Source: Acinetobacter lwoffii
GTDB lineage: Bacteria > Pseudomonadota > Gammaproteobacteria > Pseudomonadales > Moraxellaceae
Assembly (NCBI RefSeq): GCF_022967985.1
Contig: NZ_JALJVC010000014.1
Coordinates: 28,369 to 92,368, forward strand
Reading direction: 5' to 3'
Length of the DNA: 64,000 bases
In this document: positions 1 through 9,306 of the stretch, one piece after another
Position numbering within the stretch: the first letter of the stretch is position 1
Layout of the letters: every line of letters starts with the position of its first letter
Notes under the pieces: model-generated
Databases searched by the model: none
Seen by the model: the letters and a program-made list of their open reading frames with translations, nothing else
Told to the model about the DNA's origin: nothing
Position numbers and translations under genes: made by a program

Positions 1-1
1 A

Positions 2-661
2 ATTGAAACCACCCTAAAACTCTTAAATTATGCAAGTCAATTTGATTATCAGTATTTTTCTCTTTTATCCGGTGATGATATTCCATTGATGAAGGTAGAG
101 CATATAGAAAAATATCTTTTAACCAATGATCGGGAATATATAGGTTATGAGTATCTTGCAGATCCTGCGATTCAGGTTAAATATTTATATCCAAAATTTT
201 TTCTGAATAAGAAAAAATCAATATGGATAAAAATTAAATGTAAAATTTTAACTTTTCTGCATAAAATTGGTTTATTTAATCAGGATATTGATAAATTACC
301 AAAACTTTATAAAGGCTCACAATGGTTTACCCTAAGTAATCAAGCTGTTAGTTATATTTTAGCTTTTATAGAAAATAATAAAAATTATGATTTAGCATTT
401 AAGAATTCAATTTGTGCAGATGAAGTTTATTTTCATACTATTATTTATAATTCGTATTTAAAAGAAAAAATATACTGCCCCGAAGATGAGCAAAACGTTT
501 GTGAAGGTGGACTAAGATATATTGATTGGGATTCAGGACCGGATTATCCAAGGACTTTAGATGAATCGGATTTTGATAAAATGAGGCAATCAGGCATGCT
601 GTTTGCGCGGAAAATGAATCCAAATATCACAGTGGATATACTCGAAAAACATTTTCCATAA
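2..661 (+). CDS. Glycosyltransferase, Core-2/I-branching (GT14-like), 5'-truncated by window edge
   Basis: The frame is open from base 2 without a start codon that fits, so this is the C-terminal part (about 219 residues) of a longer protein. Its visible N-terminus reads LLSGDDIPL, which resembles the conserved LLSG-D-P segment of the Core-2/I-branching N-acetylglucosaminyltransferase family. A later segment with SICADEVYFHTI matches the family's SADE-F-T type motif, where the acidic residue is thought to be catalytic. Such bacterial enzymes transfer a sugar from a nucleotide sugar onto a surface glycan. The sequence is visibly richer in A/T than the following genes, as is usual for polysaccharide loci. 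It converges on the phosphomannomutase gene. Family call is by motif only; donor and acceptor cannot be told. Confidence 0.7.
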   Translation: METTLKLLNYASQFDYQYFSLLSGDDIPLMKVEHIEKYLLTNDREYIGYEYLADPAIQVKYLYPKFFLNKKKSIWIKIKCKILTFLHKIGLFNQDIDKLPKLYKGSQWFTLSNQAVSYILAFIENNKNYDLAFKNSICADEVYFHTIIYNSYLKEKIYCPEDEQNVCEGGLRYIDWDSGPDYPRTLDESDFDKMRQSGMLFARKMNPNITVDILEKHFP

Positions 662-742
662 AAGCTTCAAGTCGGAAAAGTACCCTAAAAACTGGAATCT
701 TTTCTCTGGTTTAAAGGGCACTGTTTTCAGGCTTTTGAGGAA

Positions 743-2119
743 TTAAGATTCGCCCTGGATCAGCTGGGTCAGCTCATCAACATACTCCTGCATTGGGCGT
801 GGATGATGATCACGGCGGCTTTCAATATTCAAACGCAATAATGGTTCAGTATTGGATGCACGCACATTAAAACGCCAGCTACCAAAATTCAGGCTCACGC
901 CGTCGGTCTGGTCAATTTCAGGTTTCTGCTCGGCATAATGATCGAAAAGTTTCTGGATGGTTGCTTGGGTATCTGCAACTTTGAAATTAATTTCACCTGA
1001 ACATGGGAACTTGGCGATCATTTCTTCCACGAGAGAAGATAAGGATTTTCCTGTTTCAGATAGTACAGCCATAGCCAATAACCATGGAATCATGCCGCTG
1101 TCACAGTAAGCAAAATCACGGAAATAATGATGGGCACTCATTTCCCCGCCATAGGCTGCATTATGTTCACGCATGACATCTTTAATGAAGGCATGACCTG
1201 ATTTTGATTGGACGGTAATCCCCTGATACTGCTCCACGACATCGAGCGTATTCCAGACCAGACGCGGGTCATGCACAATTTTTTCACCGGACTGCTTCAG
1301 CAAGAATGCCTGAGCCAGAAGGCCAACAATATAATAACCTTCAATGAACTGACCTTTTTCATCGAACAGGAAGCAGCGGTCAAAGTCGCCATCCCAGGCA
1401 ATGCCCATATCCGCACCATGCTGAATGACCGCATTACAGGTGCTATCACGGTTTTCAACCAGAATTGGATTGGGGATACCATTCGGGAAGTTACCATCGG
1501 CCTCATTGTGAATTTTGACAAATTTAACCGGGATCTGTAGCTGTTGAAACTTCTGTTCAAGCGCATCCACCACATGACCTGCGGCACCATTACCGGCATT
1601 CATCACCAGTTTCATCGGGCGGATTTTTGCCGGATCGATATAGGTCATCAGGTGATCGATAAACTCTGGCAGGATATTATATTTTTCAGTATGACCTTTT
1701 TGGCTAACTTCAATGAATTGTCCCGATTCTGCCAAGGCCTGAATTTCTTTTAAGCCTGTATCTGCACTAATCGGACGGGCATTTTCACGCACCAGTTTCA
1801 TGCCGTTATAGTCCATCGGATTATGGCTGGCAGTGACTTCAATTCCACCTTGTACATCGAGGTGGAAGGCCGCGAAATAAACTTCTTCAGTCCCGGTCAT
1901 GCCGAGATCCAGCACATTAACCCCGGCATCATTTAAACCGCGAATGGTCGCCTGTTTTAAACCTTCACTGCTGAGTCGAATATCACAGCCAATGACAACT
2001 GTTTTAAGCTGATAGATCTGTCCATAAGCACGGCCAATTTTATAGGCAATCTCTTCATTGAGTTCGCTACCCAGTTTGCCGCGAATATCATAGGCTTTGA
2101 AGCAAGTCAGTTTTGTCAT
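743..2119 (-). CDS. manB: Phosphomannomutase/phosphoglucomutase (AlgC/ManB type)
   Basis: 458 residues, full length for the alpha-D-phosphohexomutase superfamily. It interconverts hexose 6-phosphates and hexose 1-phosphates to feed GDP-mannose or UDP-glucose synthesis for surface polysaccharide. The four signature loops are visible in order: the phosphoserine loop TASHNP (Ser98), the metal loop DGDFDR (243-248), the sugar-binding loop GEMSAH (325-330) and the phosphate loop RASNTEP (420-426). It lies 59 bp downstream of glmS in the same direction and next to a glycosyltransferase, which fits a role in precursor supply. Acinetobacter genomes often call this gene pgm; substrate preference cannot be decided from sequence. 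Confidence 0.92.
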   Translation of the reverse strand: MTKLTCFKAYDIRGKLGSELNEEIAYKIGRAYGQIYQLKTVVIGCDIRLSSEGLKQATIRGLNDAGVNVLDLGMTGTEEVYFAAFHLDVQGGIEVTASHNPMDYNGMKLVRENARPISADTGLKEIQALAESGQFIEVSQKGHTEKYNILPEFIDHLMTYIDPAKIRPMKLVMNAGNGAAGHVVDALEQKFQQLQIPVKFVKIHNEADGNFPNGIPNPILVENRDSTCNAVIQHGADMGIAWDGDFDRCFLFDEKGQFIEGYYIVGLLAQAFLLKQSGEKIVHDPRLVWNTLDVVEQYQGITVQSKSGHAFIKDVMREHNAAYGGEMSAHHYFRDFAYCDSGMIPWLLAMAVLSETGKSLSSLVEEMIAKFPCSGEINFKVADTQATIQKLFDHYAEQKPEIDQTDGVSLNFGSWRFNVRASNTEPLLRLNIESRRDHHPRPMQEYVDELTQLIQGES

Positions 2120-2178
2120 TTAGAGGCTCTCCATTTAGAAGAAAAAAGGCCGGTTTCTCAGCCTCGATTCAATTTTAA

Positions 2179-4017
2179 TTATTCTACAGTAACCGATTTT
2201 GCCAGGTTGCGTGGCTGATCCACATCCGTACCACGTAGCACTGCCACATGATAAGAGAGTAACTGCACCGGGATGCTATACACAATCGGTGCCAGTACTG
2301 CATTTACTGATGGAATATGTACCACGTGCTTGCGCTCTTTGGCTTTAATGCCACTGTGTTCATCAGCAAAAACAAACAGTTCACCACCACGTGCCTGAAC
2401 TTCTTCCATATTGGATTTCAGTTTGTCCAGCATGTCATCTTGTGGCGCCAGAATCACCACCGGCATGTCATTGTCGACCAGTGCCAATGGCCCATGTTTC
2501 AGCTCACCTGCAGCATAACCTTCAGCGTGAATATAGGAAATTTCTTTCAGCTTGAGTGCACCTTCCAGAGCGATCGGGAAATGCGTACCACGGCCCAAAA
2601 ACAGGCAATGCTGCTTCTCAACAAACAATTCAGAGAGACGTAAAATTTCATCGTCATGACGCAAGGTATCCAGAATCACTTTAGGCGTATGCCAAAGTTC
2701 TGTGGTGATCTCCGTCATTTGTTCTGTAGAAATAGTATTTTTCACAGAACCGATTTTGAGTACCAACAGCATCAATGCAGCAAGCTGGGTGGTAAAGGCT
2801 TTGGTTGAAGCCACACCAATTTCAGGGCCTGCCAGTGTCAATAGACTATGCTGAGTTTCACGCACCATCGAAGAGGTTGCTACGTTACAGATGGTCATCG
2901 TAGTGATGTCCAGGCCTTTAGCTGCCGCACGTTTTTGTGTATCACGTAATGCAGCTAAAGTATCAGCAGTTTCACCAGATTGGGAAATACACACATATAG
3001 CGTGTGATTCACAATCACCGGCGTGCGATAACGGAATTCGCTGGCAATCTCGACTTGGCAAGGCAGATCAATCAGCTGTTCAAACCAGTATTTGGCAATC
3101 ATGCCGGCATGATAGCTGGTACCACAGGCAATAATCTGGATTTGCTGGATTTTTGAAAAGTCTTGTTCCGCACTGGCAAGGAAGTCTTCGCGCAGGTCAT
3201 TGCCATTTAAGGCTTGGGAAATGGTCTGTTTAATCGCTTCAGGCTGCTCATAAATTTCTTTGAGCATATAGTGCTTGTATTCACCTTTAGACGCATTGCT
3301 GACCGCAGCATCCAGTTCCTTGACCGGACGATCCATCAGCTGACCATCGACAAAGACTTCAATGGTGGTGCGGGTCAAACGGGCAATATCACCTTCTTCC
3401 AGGTAGATAAAACGGTTAGTAATTGGAAGTAAGGCTAATTGATCTGAACTAATGAAGTTTTCACCAATCCCGACACCAATCACCAGTGGAGAACCTTCAC
3501 GCACGGTAATCAGTTCATCCGGGTGGTCAGTATGTACGATGCCCAGTGCATAGGCACCTTTCAATTGCGGAACCACTTGGCGTACAGCTTCTAACAGGCT
3601 CGGGGTAGATTTCAGTGCATCATTGATCAGATGGGCAACCACTTCAGTATCAGTCTGTGAGGTAAACACATAGCCCAAAGCTTCAAGATCATCTTTGAGT
3701 TCCTGATAGTTTTCGATAATTCCGTTATGCACCACTGCCACATTTTCAGAAATATGCGGATGGGCATTTTCTTCAGTCGGTTTGCCATGGGTCGCCCAGC
3801 GTGTATGCGCAATGCCGAGTGAACCGCTAATCTGGGATTCATTCACCGCCTGTTCAAGGTTTGCGACCTTACCGACACGGCGTTCACGCAGGACCTGGCT
3901 ATTATTAATCAGTGCCAAACCTGCTGAATCATAACCCCGGTATTCCAGGCGTTTTAAGCCTTCGATCAAAATATTGGTAATGCTACGTTCTGCAATGCCA
4001 CCAACGATACCACACAT
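2179..4017 (-). CDS. glmS: Glutamine--fructose-6-phosphate aminotransferase (isomerizing)
   Basis: 612 residues, the usual length. It makes glucosamine 6-phosphate from fructose 6-phosphate and glutamine, the first step to UDP-GlcNAc for peptidoglycan and LPS. The protein starts MCGIVG, so Cys2 becomes the N-terminal glutaminase nucleophile after Met removal. The glutaminase half (about 1-240) is followed by two SIS sugar-isomerase domains (about 290-420 and 460-600, with CGTSYHAG and SQSGETADT in the first), and the C-terminus ends SVTVE as in orthologues. It begins 11 bp after glmU, so the two are surely co-transcribed. No glmS ribozyme is seen in the 11-bp gap. Confidence 0.97.
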   Translation of the reverse strand: MCGIVGGIAERSITNILIEGLKRLEYRGYDSAGLALINNSQVLRERRVGKVANLEQAVNESQISGSLGIAHTRWATHGKPTEENAHPHISENVAVVHNGIIENYQELKDDLEALGYVFTSQTDTEVVAHLINDALKSTPSLLEAVRQVVPQLKGAYALGIVHTDHPDELITVREGSPLVIGVGIGENFISSDQLALLPITNRFIYLEEGDIARLTRTTIEVFVDGQLMDRPVKELDAAVSNASKGEYKHYMLKEIYEQPEAIKQTISQALNGNDLREDFLASAEQDFSKIQQIQIIACGTSYHAGMIAKYWFEQLIDLPCQVEIASEFRYRTPVIVNHTLYVCISQSGETADTLAALRDTQKRAAAKGLDITTMTICNVATSSMVRETQHSLLTLAGPEIGVASTKAFTTQLAALMLLVLKIGSVKNTISTEQMTEITTELWHTPKVILDTLRHDDEILRLSELFVEKQHCLFLGRGTHFPIALEGALKLKEISYIHAEGYAAGELKHGPLALVDNDMPVVILAPQDDMLDKLKSNMEEVQARGGELFVFADEHSGIKAKERKHVVHIPSVNAVLAPIVYSIPVQLLSYHVAVLRGTDVDQPRNLAKSVTVE

Positions 4018-4028
4018 ATTTATTTCCC

Positions 4029-5393
4029 TTATTTCTTGATTTTTTGCGGACGTGGATAGTTTTCTTTGGCAAATTGCTTAGAGCGCTCTACTGCCAAACA
4101 GTTGTCTTCCACATTACGGGTAATCGTTGAGCCTGCACCTACAGTGGCGCCATTGCCAATTTTCACAGGTGCCACTAATGAACTGTTCGAGCCAATAAAG
4201 GCCTGATCACCAATAATCGTTTTAAATTTATTTGCACCATCATAATTACAGGTAATGGTTCCTGCACCGATGTTTGCACCACTGCCAACTTCTGCATCAC
4301 CCAGGTAGGTAAAGTGGTTGGCTTTAGAGCCTAAACCAATCGTGGTATTTTTGACTTCAACGAAGTTACCAATATGTACTTCATTGGCCAGTTGTGCACC
4401 CGGACGTAGTCGTGCAAAAGGTCCAATTTGGGTATCTTCACCCACGATGGCGCTATCGAAAATGCTATATGGCTGAACCTTGGTGCCAGCTGCAATCTTG
4501 GTATTCTTGATAATACAGCCAGCGCCAATTTCAACGTTGTCGCCCAGCTCGCAATCACCTTCGATAATCACGTTGATATCAATGCGGACATCCTGACCGA
4601 CAGTCAAATTGCCACGCAAGTCAAAGCGGCTTGGATCAATCAGATGTACGCCTTGCTGCATCAGCTGTTTTGCTTGATAAGCCTGGAACTGACGCTCTAA
4701 AGCAGCCAACTGCACCCGGTCATTTACCCCTTCAACTTCAAAAGCCTGCTCAGGTTCTACAGATGCAACTTGCATACCATCTGCCAAAGCCATCGCGACG
4801 ATATCCGTCAGGTAATATTCACCTTGAGCATTGTCATTACTTAAACTTGGCAGCCATTGATGCAGTTTGGCATTGCTGACCGCATAAATACCGGTATTGA
4901 TTTCTTTAATCTGACGTTGCTCTTCGGAAGCATCTTTGTGCTCAACAATAGCCTGGATTTCACCATTTTCACGGACAATACGACCATAACCATTCGCATC
5001 CGGCAGGGTAAGCGTCACCAGACCAATACCGATTTCTGCGGTGGCATCGAGTAATTTTTGCAAGGTCACAGGATTAATGCACGGTACATCGCCGGAAAGA
5101 ATCAGCGATACGCCGTCGTGAGGCAGTACAGGCAAGGTCATCTGCACCGCATGTCCGGTACCCAGCTGTTCAGCCTGTTCTACCCATTTAATATCCTGTT
5201 GTGCAAATGCTGTTTGAACAAGGTCACCACCATGACCATAAATGGTAATAATATTATCTGCGTTTAATTTTTTTGCCGTTTCAATGACATGACCCAGTAA
5301 AGGACGTCCTGCAAGAGGTTGTAATACTTTCGGTAAGCTTGAACGCATGCGCGTGCCTTTACCTGCAGCAAGAATAATAACAGTCGTTGACAT
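4029..5393 (-). CDS. glmU: Bifunctional GlmU: GlcN-1-P acetyltransferase / GlcNAc-1-P uridyltransferase
   Basis: 454 residues. It performs the last two steps to UDP-GlcNAc. The N-terminal nucleotidyltransferase domain carries LAAGKGTRM (8-16). The C-terminal half (from about 250) is a left-handed beta helix of hexapeptide repeats such as [14 protein letters not shown] turns, with the acetyltransferase segment NHFTYLGD containing the catalytic His. It sits 20 bp after pgpA and 11 bp before glmS. The order glmU-glmS is the standard one in gammaproteobacteria. Nothing unusual in length or motifs. Confidence 0.97.
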   Translation of the reverse strand: MSTTVIILAAGKGTRMRSSLPKVLQPLAGRPLLGHVIETAKKLNADNIITIYGHGGDLVQTAFAQQDIKWVEQAEQLGTGHAVQMTLPVLPHDGVSLILSGDVPCINPVTLQKLLDATAEIGIGLVTLTLPDANGYGRIVRENGEIQAIVEHKDASEEQRQIKEINTGIYAVSNAKLHQWLPSLSNDNAQGEYYLTDIVAMALADGMQVASVEPEQAFEVEGVNDRVQLAALERQFQAYQAKQLMQQGVHLIDPSRFDLRGNLTVGQDVRIDINVIIEGDCELGDNVEIGAGCIIKNTKIAAGTKVQPYSIFDSAIVGEDTQIGPFARLRPGAQLANEVHIGNFVEVKNTTIGLGSKANHFTYLGDAEVGSGANIGAGTITCNYDGANKFKTIIGDQAFIGSNSSLVAPVKIGNGATVGAGSTITRNVEDNCLAVERSKQFAKENYPRPQKIKK

Positions 5394-5413
5394 GTTCTAA
5401 TCCTAAATATGGC

Positions 5414-5935
5414 TTATGCCACGGTGAAGTAAAAATAAAGCAAAATACAAATAGCTGCCCAAAGGCCGGCAATAATGTCATCCAGCATGATGCCGAAGCC
5501 ACCGTCCACTTGACGGTCAACCACCCGGATCGGCCAAGGTTTCCAGATATCAAATAATCTGAATAGCGCAAAACCGATGAATAACCATAACCAGTTCATC
5601 TGGCCTAAGTAGATCAGGGGCAAAAATGTGATGGATTGTCCTGCAAATTCATCCCAGACGATGCGGCCATCATCATGAACACCCATGACCTTGGCAGTAT
5701 GTCCGCAGATATATATGCCAATCAGGGACATGATAGCAATGGCAAAAACACTGTTTAGAAAACCAAGATGCAGCCAAATAGGAATAAATAAAAGTGCAAA
5801 GGCCGACCCAAATGTACCGGGTGCTTTAGGTGCCAGACCGGAACCAAAACCAACCCCACTAAAGACAATCAGTCGGTCGATCCATGACATGGCTTTAAAA
5901 TTAATCACAGGTTTATGCAAAATGTTGATACCCAT
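5414..5935 (-). CDS. pgpA: Phosphatidylglycerophosphatase A
   Basis: 173 residues, integral inner-membrane enzyme that dephosphorylates phosphatidylglycerol phosphate to phosphatidylglycerol. The family signature GVGFGSGLAPKAPGTFGS is at the N-terminus, followed by several hydrophobic segments, the WDEFAGQ segment and the acidic GIMLDDIIAG motif near the C-terminus. The first Met overlaps the end of thiL by 23 bp; a later Met (AMSWIDR) is possible and would remove most of the overlap. The neighbour order nusB-thiL-pgpA is typical and supports the call. Confidence 0.93.
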   Translation of the reverse strand: MGINILHKPVINFKAMSWIDRLIVFSGVGFGSGLAPKAPGTFGSAFALLFIPIWLHLGFLNSVFAIAIMSLIGIYICGHTAKVMGVHDDGRIVWDEFAGQSITFLPLIYLGQMNWLWLFIGFALFRLFDIWKPWPIRVVDRQVDGGFGIMLDDIIAGLWAAICILLYFYFTVA

Positions 5936-6830
5936 TAAATTGAAGTGAATGATCTACGCCATCTTTTTCAAAAGTTAAGCCGTGTTGCTGCTGAATTGTG
6001 CCGATTATACTAATCGAAACATCAAGTTGTTTTTGCAATAATTTTTCGTAATTTTGCGGGCTTATTGTAAAGCATAATTCGTAATCGTCGCCACCAGCGA
6101 GGGCATATTGCCATTTTTGCTCATTGTTTAAGGCATGCAGGGTAGGACTGATCGGTAAGTTTTCGAGTTGCAGCTTTGCACCGACTTGAGAAGCTTTGAG
6201 AATATGTCCAAGATCTTGTGCCAAACCATCCGAGATATCAATCATGCTATGCGCCAGACCTTTTAGGGCGGCACCGAGCTGACAACGTGGCGTTGGATAG
6301 TCCAGACGTTTTTGTAGTGGATGACCAAGATGCTGTAGTGCAAAAGCTGCATCACCGACAGTTCCACTGACACAGATCAAATCACCCGGTTTTGCACCTG
6401 AGCGTGTAATGGCTTGACCAATGTCCACCCAGCCTAATGCAGTAACAGACAGGGTTAAATGAGGACTTTGAGTGGTATCACCACCGATTAAGTTCACGCC
6501 AAATTGATCACAGCAATCGTACAAACCCTGACTAAAAGCTTTTAGCCAGTCATGATCAATTTGGGGTAGGCTCAATGCGAGTAAAATACTGTGCGGGGTT
6601 GCGCCCATCGCGGCAATATCAGATAAATTGACAGCCACAGATTTCCAGCCAATCGCATGCGGATCGGTGTCTATTGGAAAATGGCGTCCAGCAACCAGGG
6701 TGTCGGCACAGATGACCAGTTGTTGCTGAGGAGGGGGGGTGAGCAAGGCTGAATCGTCACCGACGCCCAGATCGACAGAATTGGCATTCTTGCGATTGAA
6801 ATAGGTGTCGATAATCGAAAATTCAGCCAT
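5913..6830 (-). CDS. thiL: Thiamine-monophosphate kinase
   Basis: 305 residues. ATP-dependent phosphorylation of thiamine monophosphate to the active cofactor thiamine diphosphate, in the cytoplasm. Family motifs of the PurM/ThiL fold are present: GVGDDSALL near residue 22, NLSDIAAMGA around 68, IGGDTTQS around 115 with the metal-binding acidic residues, and MIDISDGL around 196. It starts 17 bp after nusB and overlaps the first possible start of pgpA. Part of the riboflavin/thiamine/nusB run. Confidence 0.95.
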   Translation of the reverse strand: MAEFSIIDTYFNRKNANSVDLGVGDDSALLTPPPQQQLVICADTLVAGRHFPIDTDPHAIGWKSVAVNLSDIAAMGATPHSILLALSLPQIDHDWLKAFSQGLYDCCDQFGVNLIGGDTTQSPHLTLSVTALGWVDIGQAITRSGAKPGDLICVSGTVGDAAFALQHLGHPLQKRLDYPTPRCQLGAALKGLAHSMIDISDGLAQDLGHILKASQVGAKLQLENLPISPTLHALNNEQKWQYALAGGDDYELCFTISPQNYEKLLQKQLDVSISIIGTIQQQHGLTFEKDGVDHSLQFNGYQHFA

Positions 6831-6847
6831 ACAACAAATCTACGCTA

Positions 6848-7297
6848 TTAGTTAGATTGCTGTTTTTCTGCTGCACGCAAAGTTGTCGCTAAACGATCCA
6901 ATACACCATTGATGTATTTATGGCTATCGGCACCGCCAAAATGTTTAGCCAACTCGATCGCTTCATCTAGAACGACGCGATATGGAATCTCAAGATGTTC
7001 TTTGAGTTCATATGCACCAAGGCGAAGGGTCGCAAGTTCAACACCGTCAAGTGCTGAAAGTTCGCGATCGAGTACCGGGATTAAGAGCGCATCCAATGCT
7101 TCATGATTGGCAACCACTTGAGTCAACAATTCATGATAATAGCTCAGATCCACTTTGTGCATGGCATTTTCCACACGCGTACGTGCTTCAATCTCATGCA
7201 CCGGATTGTGGCTCATTTGCCATTCATAAATTCCTTGTACAGCAAAGCGACGTGCTTTACGTTTTGCTGCATAAGTTGCTTGAAGTGTTTGCGACAT
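6848..7297 (-). CDS. nusB: Transcription antitermination factor NusB
   Basis: 149 residues, all-helical RNA-binding protein that pairs with NusE (S10) on boxA of rRNA leader transcripts. Visible family features are the basic N-terminal helix ([17 protein letters not shown]), the [22 protein letters not shown] segment split here as two conserved helices, and the [11 protein letters not shown] motif with [11 protein letters not shown] close to the C-terminus. It begins 4 bp after ribH, implying translational coupling, the usual arrangement in this group. Confidence 0.95.
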   Translation of the reverse strand: MSQTLQATYAAKRKARRFAVQGIYEWQMSHNPVHEIEARTRVENAMHKVDLSYYHELLTQVVANHEALDALLIPVLDRELSALDGVELATLRLGAYELKEHLEIPYRVVLDEAIELAKHFGGADSHKYINGVLDRLATTLRAAEKQQSN

Positions 7298-7301
7298 AGC
7301 G

Positions 7302-7772
7302 TTAAATAGCCTTTAACAAGTTAACCATTTCAATCGCAGTCAGGGCAGCTTCGCTACCTTTATTGCCTGCTTTTGTTCCAGAGCGTTCAATCGCTTGTTC
7401 AATACTGTCCGTAGTGAGTACACCGTTAATGACAGGTAAGCCAGTGTCCAGGCCAACCACGCCCAAACCTTTGGCACATTCGCCTGCAACGAAATCGAAG
7501 TGAGGCGTGCTACCACGAATCACGGCGCCAAGCGCGATGATGGCATCGAAACGATCTGAAGCTGCCAGTTTTTTCGCAACTACAGGAAGTTCCCAGGCAC
7601 CAGGTGCATGAACAACAGTGATATTATCCTCTGATACACCATGACGTTTCAATGTATCAATGGCACCTTCTAACAGATGTTCAACCACAAAGCTGTTAAA
7701 ACGACCAACTAAAATCGCATAACGGTCTTCGTTCGCGAGATGTAACATACCTTCAATACGGCGAACTGCCAT
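7302..7772 (-). CDS. ribH: 6,7-dimethyl-8-ribityllumazine synthase
   Basis: 156 residues. Condenses 3,4-dihydroxybutanone 4-phosphate with the ribityl-aminouracil intermediate to give lumazine, the penultimate step to riboflavin; forms icosahedral or smaller oligomers in the cytoplasm. Motifs seen are the N-terminal RFNSFV strand, the HAPGAWELP segment, the [12 protein letters not shown] active-site segment with the catalytic His, and the [18 protein letters not shown] helix given here in short pieces. It lies 18 bp after the ribB-type gene that supplies one of its substrates. Confidence 0.96.
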   Translation of the reverse strand: MAVRRIEGMLHLANEDRYAILVGRFNSFVVEHLLEGAIDTLKRHGVSEDNITVVHAPGAWELPVVAKKLAASDRFDAIIALGAVIRGSTPHFDFVAGECAKGLGVVGLDTGLPVINGVLTTDSIEQAIERSGTKAGNKGSEAALTAIEMVNLLKAI

Positions 7773-7790
7773 AACAACCTCGATAATTTC

Positions 7791-8909
7791 TTAAGATGTT
7801 TGTTGTGCGGTGATGTATTCCACCACTTCTAAGTTAAAGCCTGACAGGGCATTGAAACGCAATGGAGAGCTGAGCAGCTTCATTTTTTCAACGCCTAGAT
7901 CACGCAAAATTTGTGCACCCACACCAATGGTCTGATACTGCTGAGACAGTGCAGAATTTGATTTTACATTTTTTGGTGCTTTAAGGGTATCTAATGCTGG
8001 ACCCAAATCCTGTAAATGGCGTTGACCAATCCAGACCAGTACACCACGATCACTGTTGGAAATTTCTTTCAGGGCGCGATCCAGGTTCCAGGCCGGCTCG
8101 CCATCCTGTTTTTTCAGTTTGAGCAAGTCACGGGTCGGGTTAAAACCATGTACACGCACCGTGGTCACGCCCTCTTTAGGCTCACCTTTGACCAGGGCCA
8201 AATGAATATCCGGGTTGCCCAGTTCACGATAGCGATACAGGTCAAAGCTACCGTATTCAGTATCAATACTTTGCTGATCGATACGCTCAACCGTCTGTTC
8301 ATTGGTCATGCGGTAATGAATCAGATCGGCAATCGTTCCGATTTTCAGGCCATGCTTTTCAGCAAACACTTCAAGATCCGGACGGCGCGCCATGGTGCCA
8401 TCTTCATTGATGATTTCACAAATCACAGAAGCCGGTTCCAGTCCTGCTAAACGGGAAAGGTCACAACCTGCCTCAGTATGTCCGGCACGGTGCAAGACAC
8501 CGCCTGGCTGCGCCATCAGCGGGAAGATATGTCCTGGCTGTACAATATCTGCCGGTTTGGCATGAGCAGCCACAGCAGTTTGAATCGTGTGCGCACGTTC
8601 AGCCGGAGAAATACCGGTAGAAATACCTTCAGCCGCTTCAATCGACAGGGTGAAATTGGTCCCATGCTGGGCGCCGTTGGCATCTACCATTAACGGCAGA
8701 TTCAACTGCTGGCAACGCTCTTTACTCAAAGTCAGGCAGACCAGACCACGTGCATGGGTGATCATGAAGTTGATGTCTTCAGGACGTACGTGTGTGGCAG
8801 CAATCACTAAATCGCCTTCATTTTCACGGTCTTCATCATCCATCAGGATGACCATTTTTCCTGCACGGATATCTGCTACAAGCTCTTCAACAGTATTGAG
8901 CGGCATCAA
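7791..8909 (-). CDS. ribB: 3,4-dihydroxy-2-butanone 4-phosphate synthase with degenerate GTP cyclohydrolase II-like domain (RibBX type)
   Basis: 372 residues. The N-terminal domain (about 1-205) is a normal RibB: DDEDRENEGD near residue 24 and the HTEAGCDLSRLAG segment carry the acidic and His residues that bind metal and ribulose 5-phosphate. The C-terminal domain (about 210-372) has the GTP cyclohydrolase II fold signature (YGSFDLYRYR, TTVRVHG) but the Cys-rich zinc site of active enzymes is replaced by residues such as GFNPTRDLLK and no Cys is left in the domain. It is therefore probably only a DHBP synthase, with another ribA elsewhere. Heads the ribH-nusB-thiL-pgpA run. Confidence 0.9.
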   Translation of the reverse strand: MMPLNTVEELVADIRAGKMVILMDDEDRENEGDLVIAATHVRPEDINFMITHARGLVCLTLSKERCQQLNLPLMVDANGAQHGTNFTLSIEAAEGISTGISPAERAHTIQTAVAAHAKPADIVQPGHIFPLMAQPGGVLHRAGHTEAGCDLSRLAGLEPASVICEIINEDGTMARRPDLEVFAEKHGLKIGTIADLIHYRMTNEQTVERIDQQSIDTEYGSFDLYRYRELGNPDIHLALVKGEPKEGVTTVRVHGFNPTRDLLKLKKQDGEPAWNLDRALKEISNSDRGVLVWIGQRHLQDLGPALDTLKAPKNVKSNSALSQQYQTIGVGAQILRDLGVEKMKLLSSPLRFNALSGFNLEVVEYITAQQTS

Positions 8910-9264
8910 CCTTCACCTTCTTTTTTGATCTTGATCAGACCGAATCATGACATTATTGGGTACATAGTCTAACGCTTTTTGCGCAATTTTGCCTATGCTT
9001 ATTGCTTTCCCTCTAGTGGTTCATTGTTATACACAGTCTTGATAAACATGAAAAGCCGACTTTAAATGAAAGCCTGGGCTTTATGCAGGTTTTTTGAGCA
9101 ATTAAAAAGCATAAAAAATGAGAAACTTAGGTGAAATCAACATAAGCTCAGACATTAAGGTGTTTTTAGAAAGTATTTTTATTCATTGTCAGTCATTCAA
9201 TGGAATTCTGGACGAACAATGTTGGGAAATTTTACCTAGTATTAAAAATTTTTAAAAAATAGGG
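8910..9264. other. Intergenic upstream of ribB-type gene; no gene or riboswitch seen
   Basis: This 355-bp stretch must hold the minus-strand promoter of the riboflavin run. I looked for the conserved pieces of an FMN riboswitch, which often precedes ribB in gammaproteobacteria, and did not find them. There is no ORF with protein-like composition. The side nearest the aldehyde dehydrogenase is A/T rich. Confidence 0.5.
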
Positions 9265-9296
9265 GATTAAAAGCGGACCGAAGCCCGCTTTTAATC
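9265..9296 (-). terminator. Rho-independent terminator of the aldehyde dehydrogenase gene
   Basis: Perfect 12-bp inverted repeat (arms 9265-9276 and 9285-9296, sequence GATTAAAAGCGG and its complement) around an 8-nt loop, starting 10 bp after the stop codon. On the minus strand the stem is followed by CCCTATTTTTT. Confidence 0.8.
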
Positions 9297-9306
9297 ATCA
9301 GGTTGT

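Noticed and set aside
2179..2330. CACGTG sequences within glmS and other genes as extra parS sites
   Set aside because: They share only the central six bases and lack the flanking palindrome.
8910..9264. FMN riboswitch ahead of the ribB-type gene
   Set aside because: Expected from some gammaproteobacteria, but the conserved paired segments are not visible on the minus strand.
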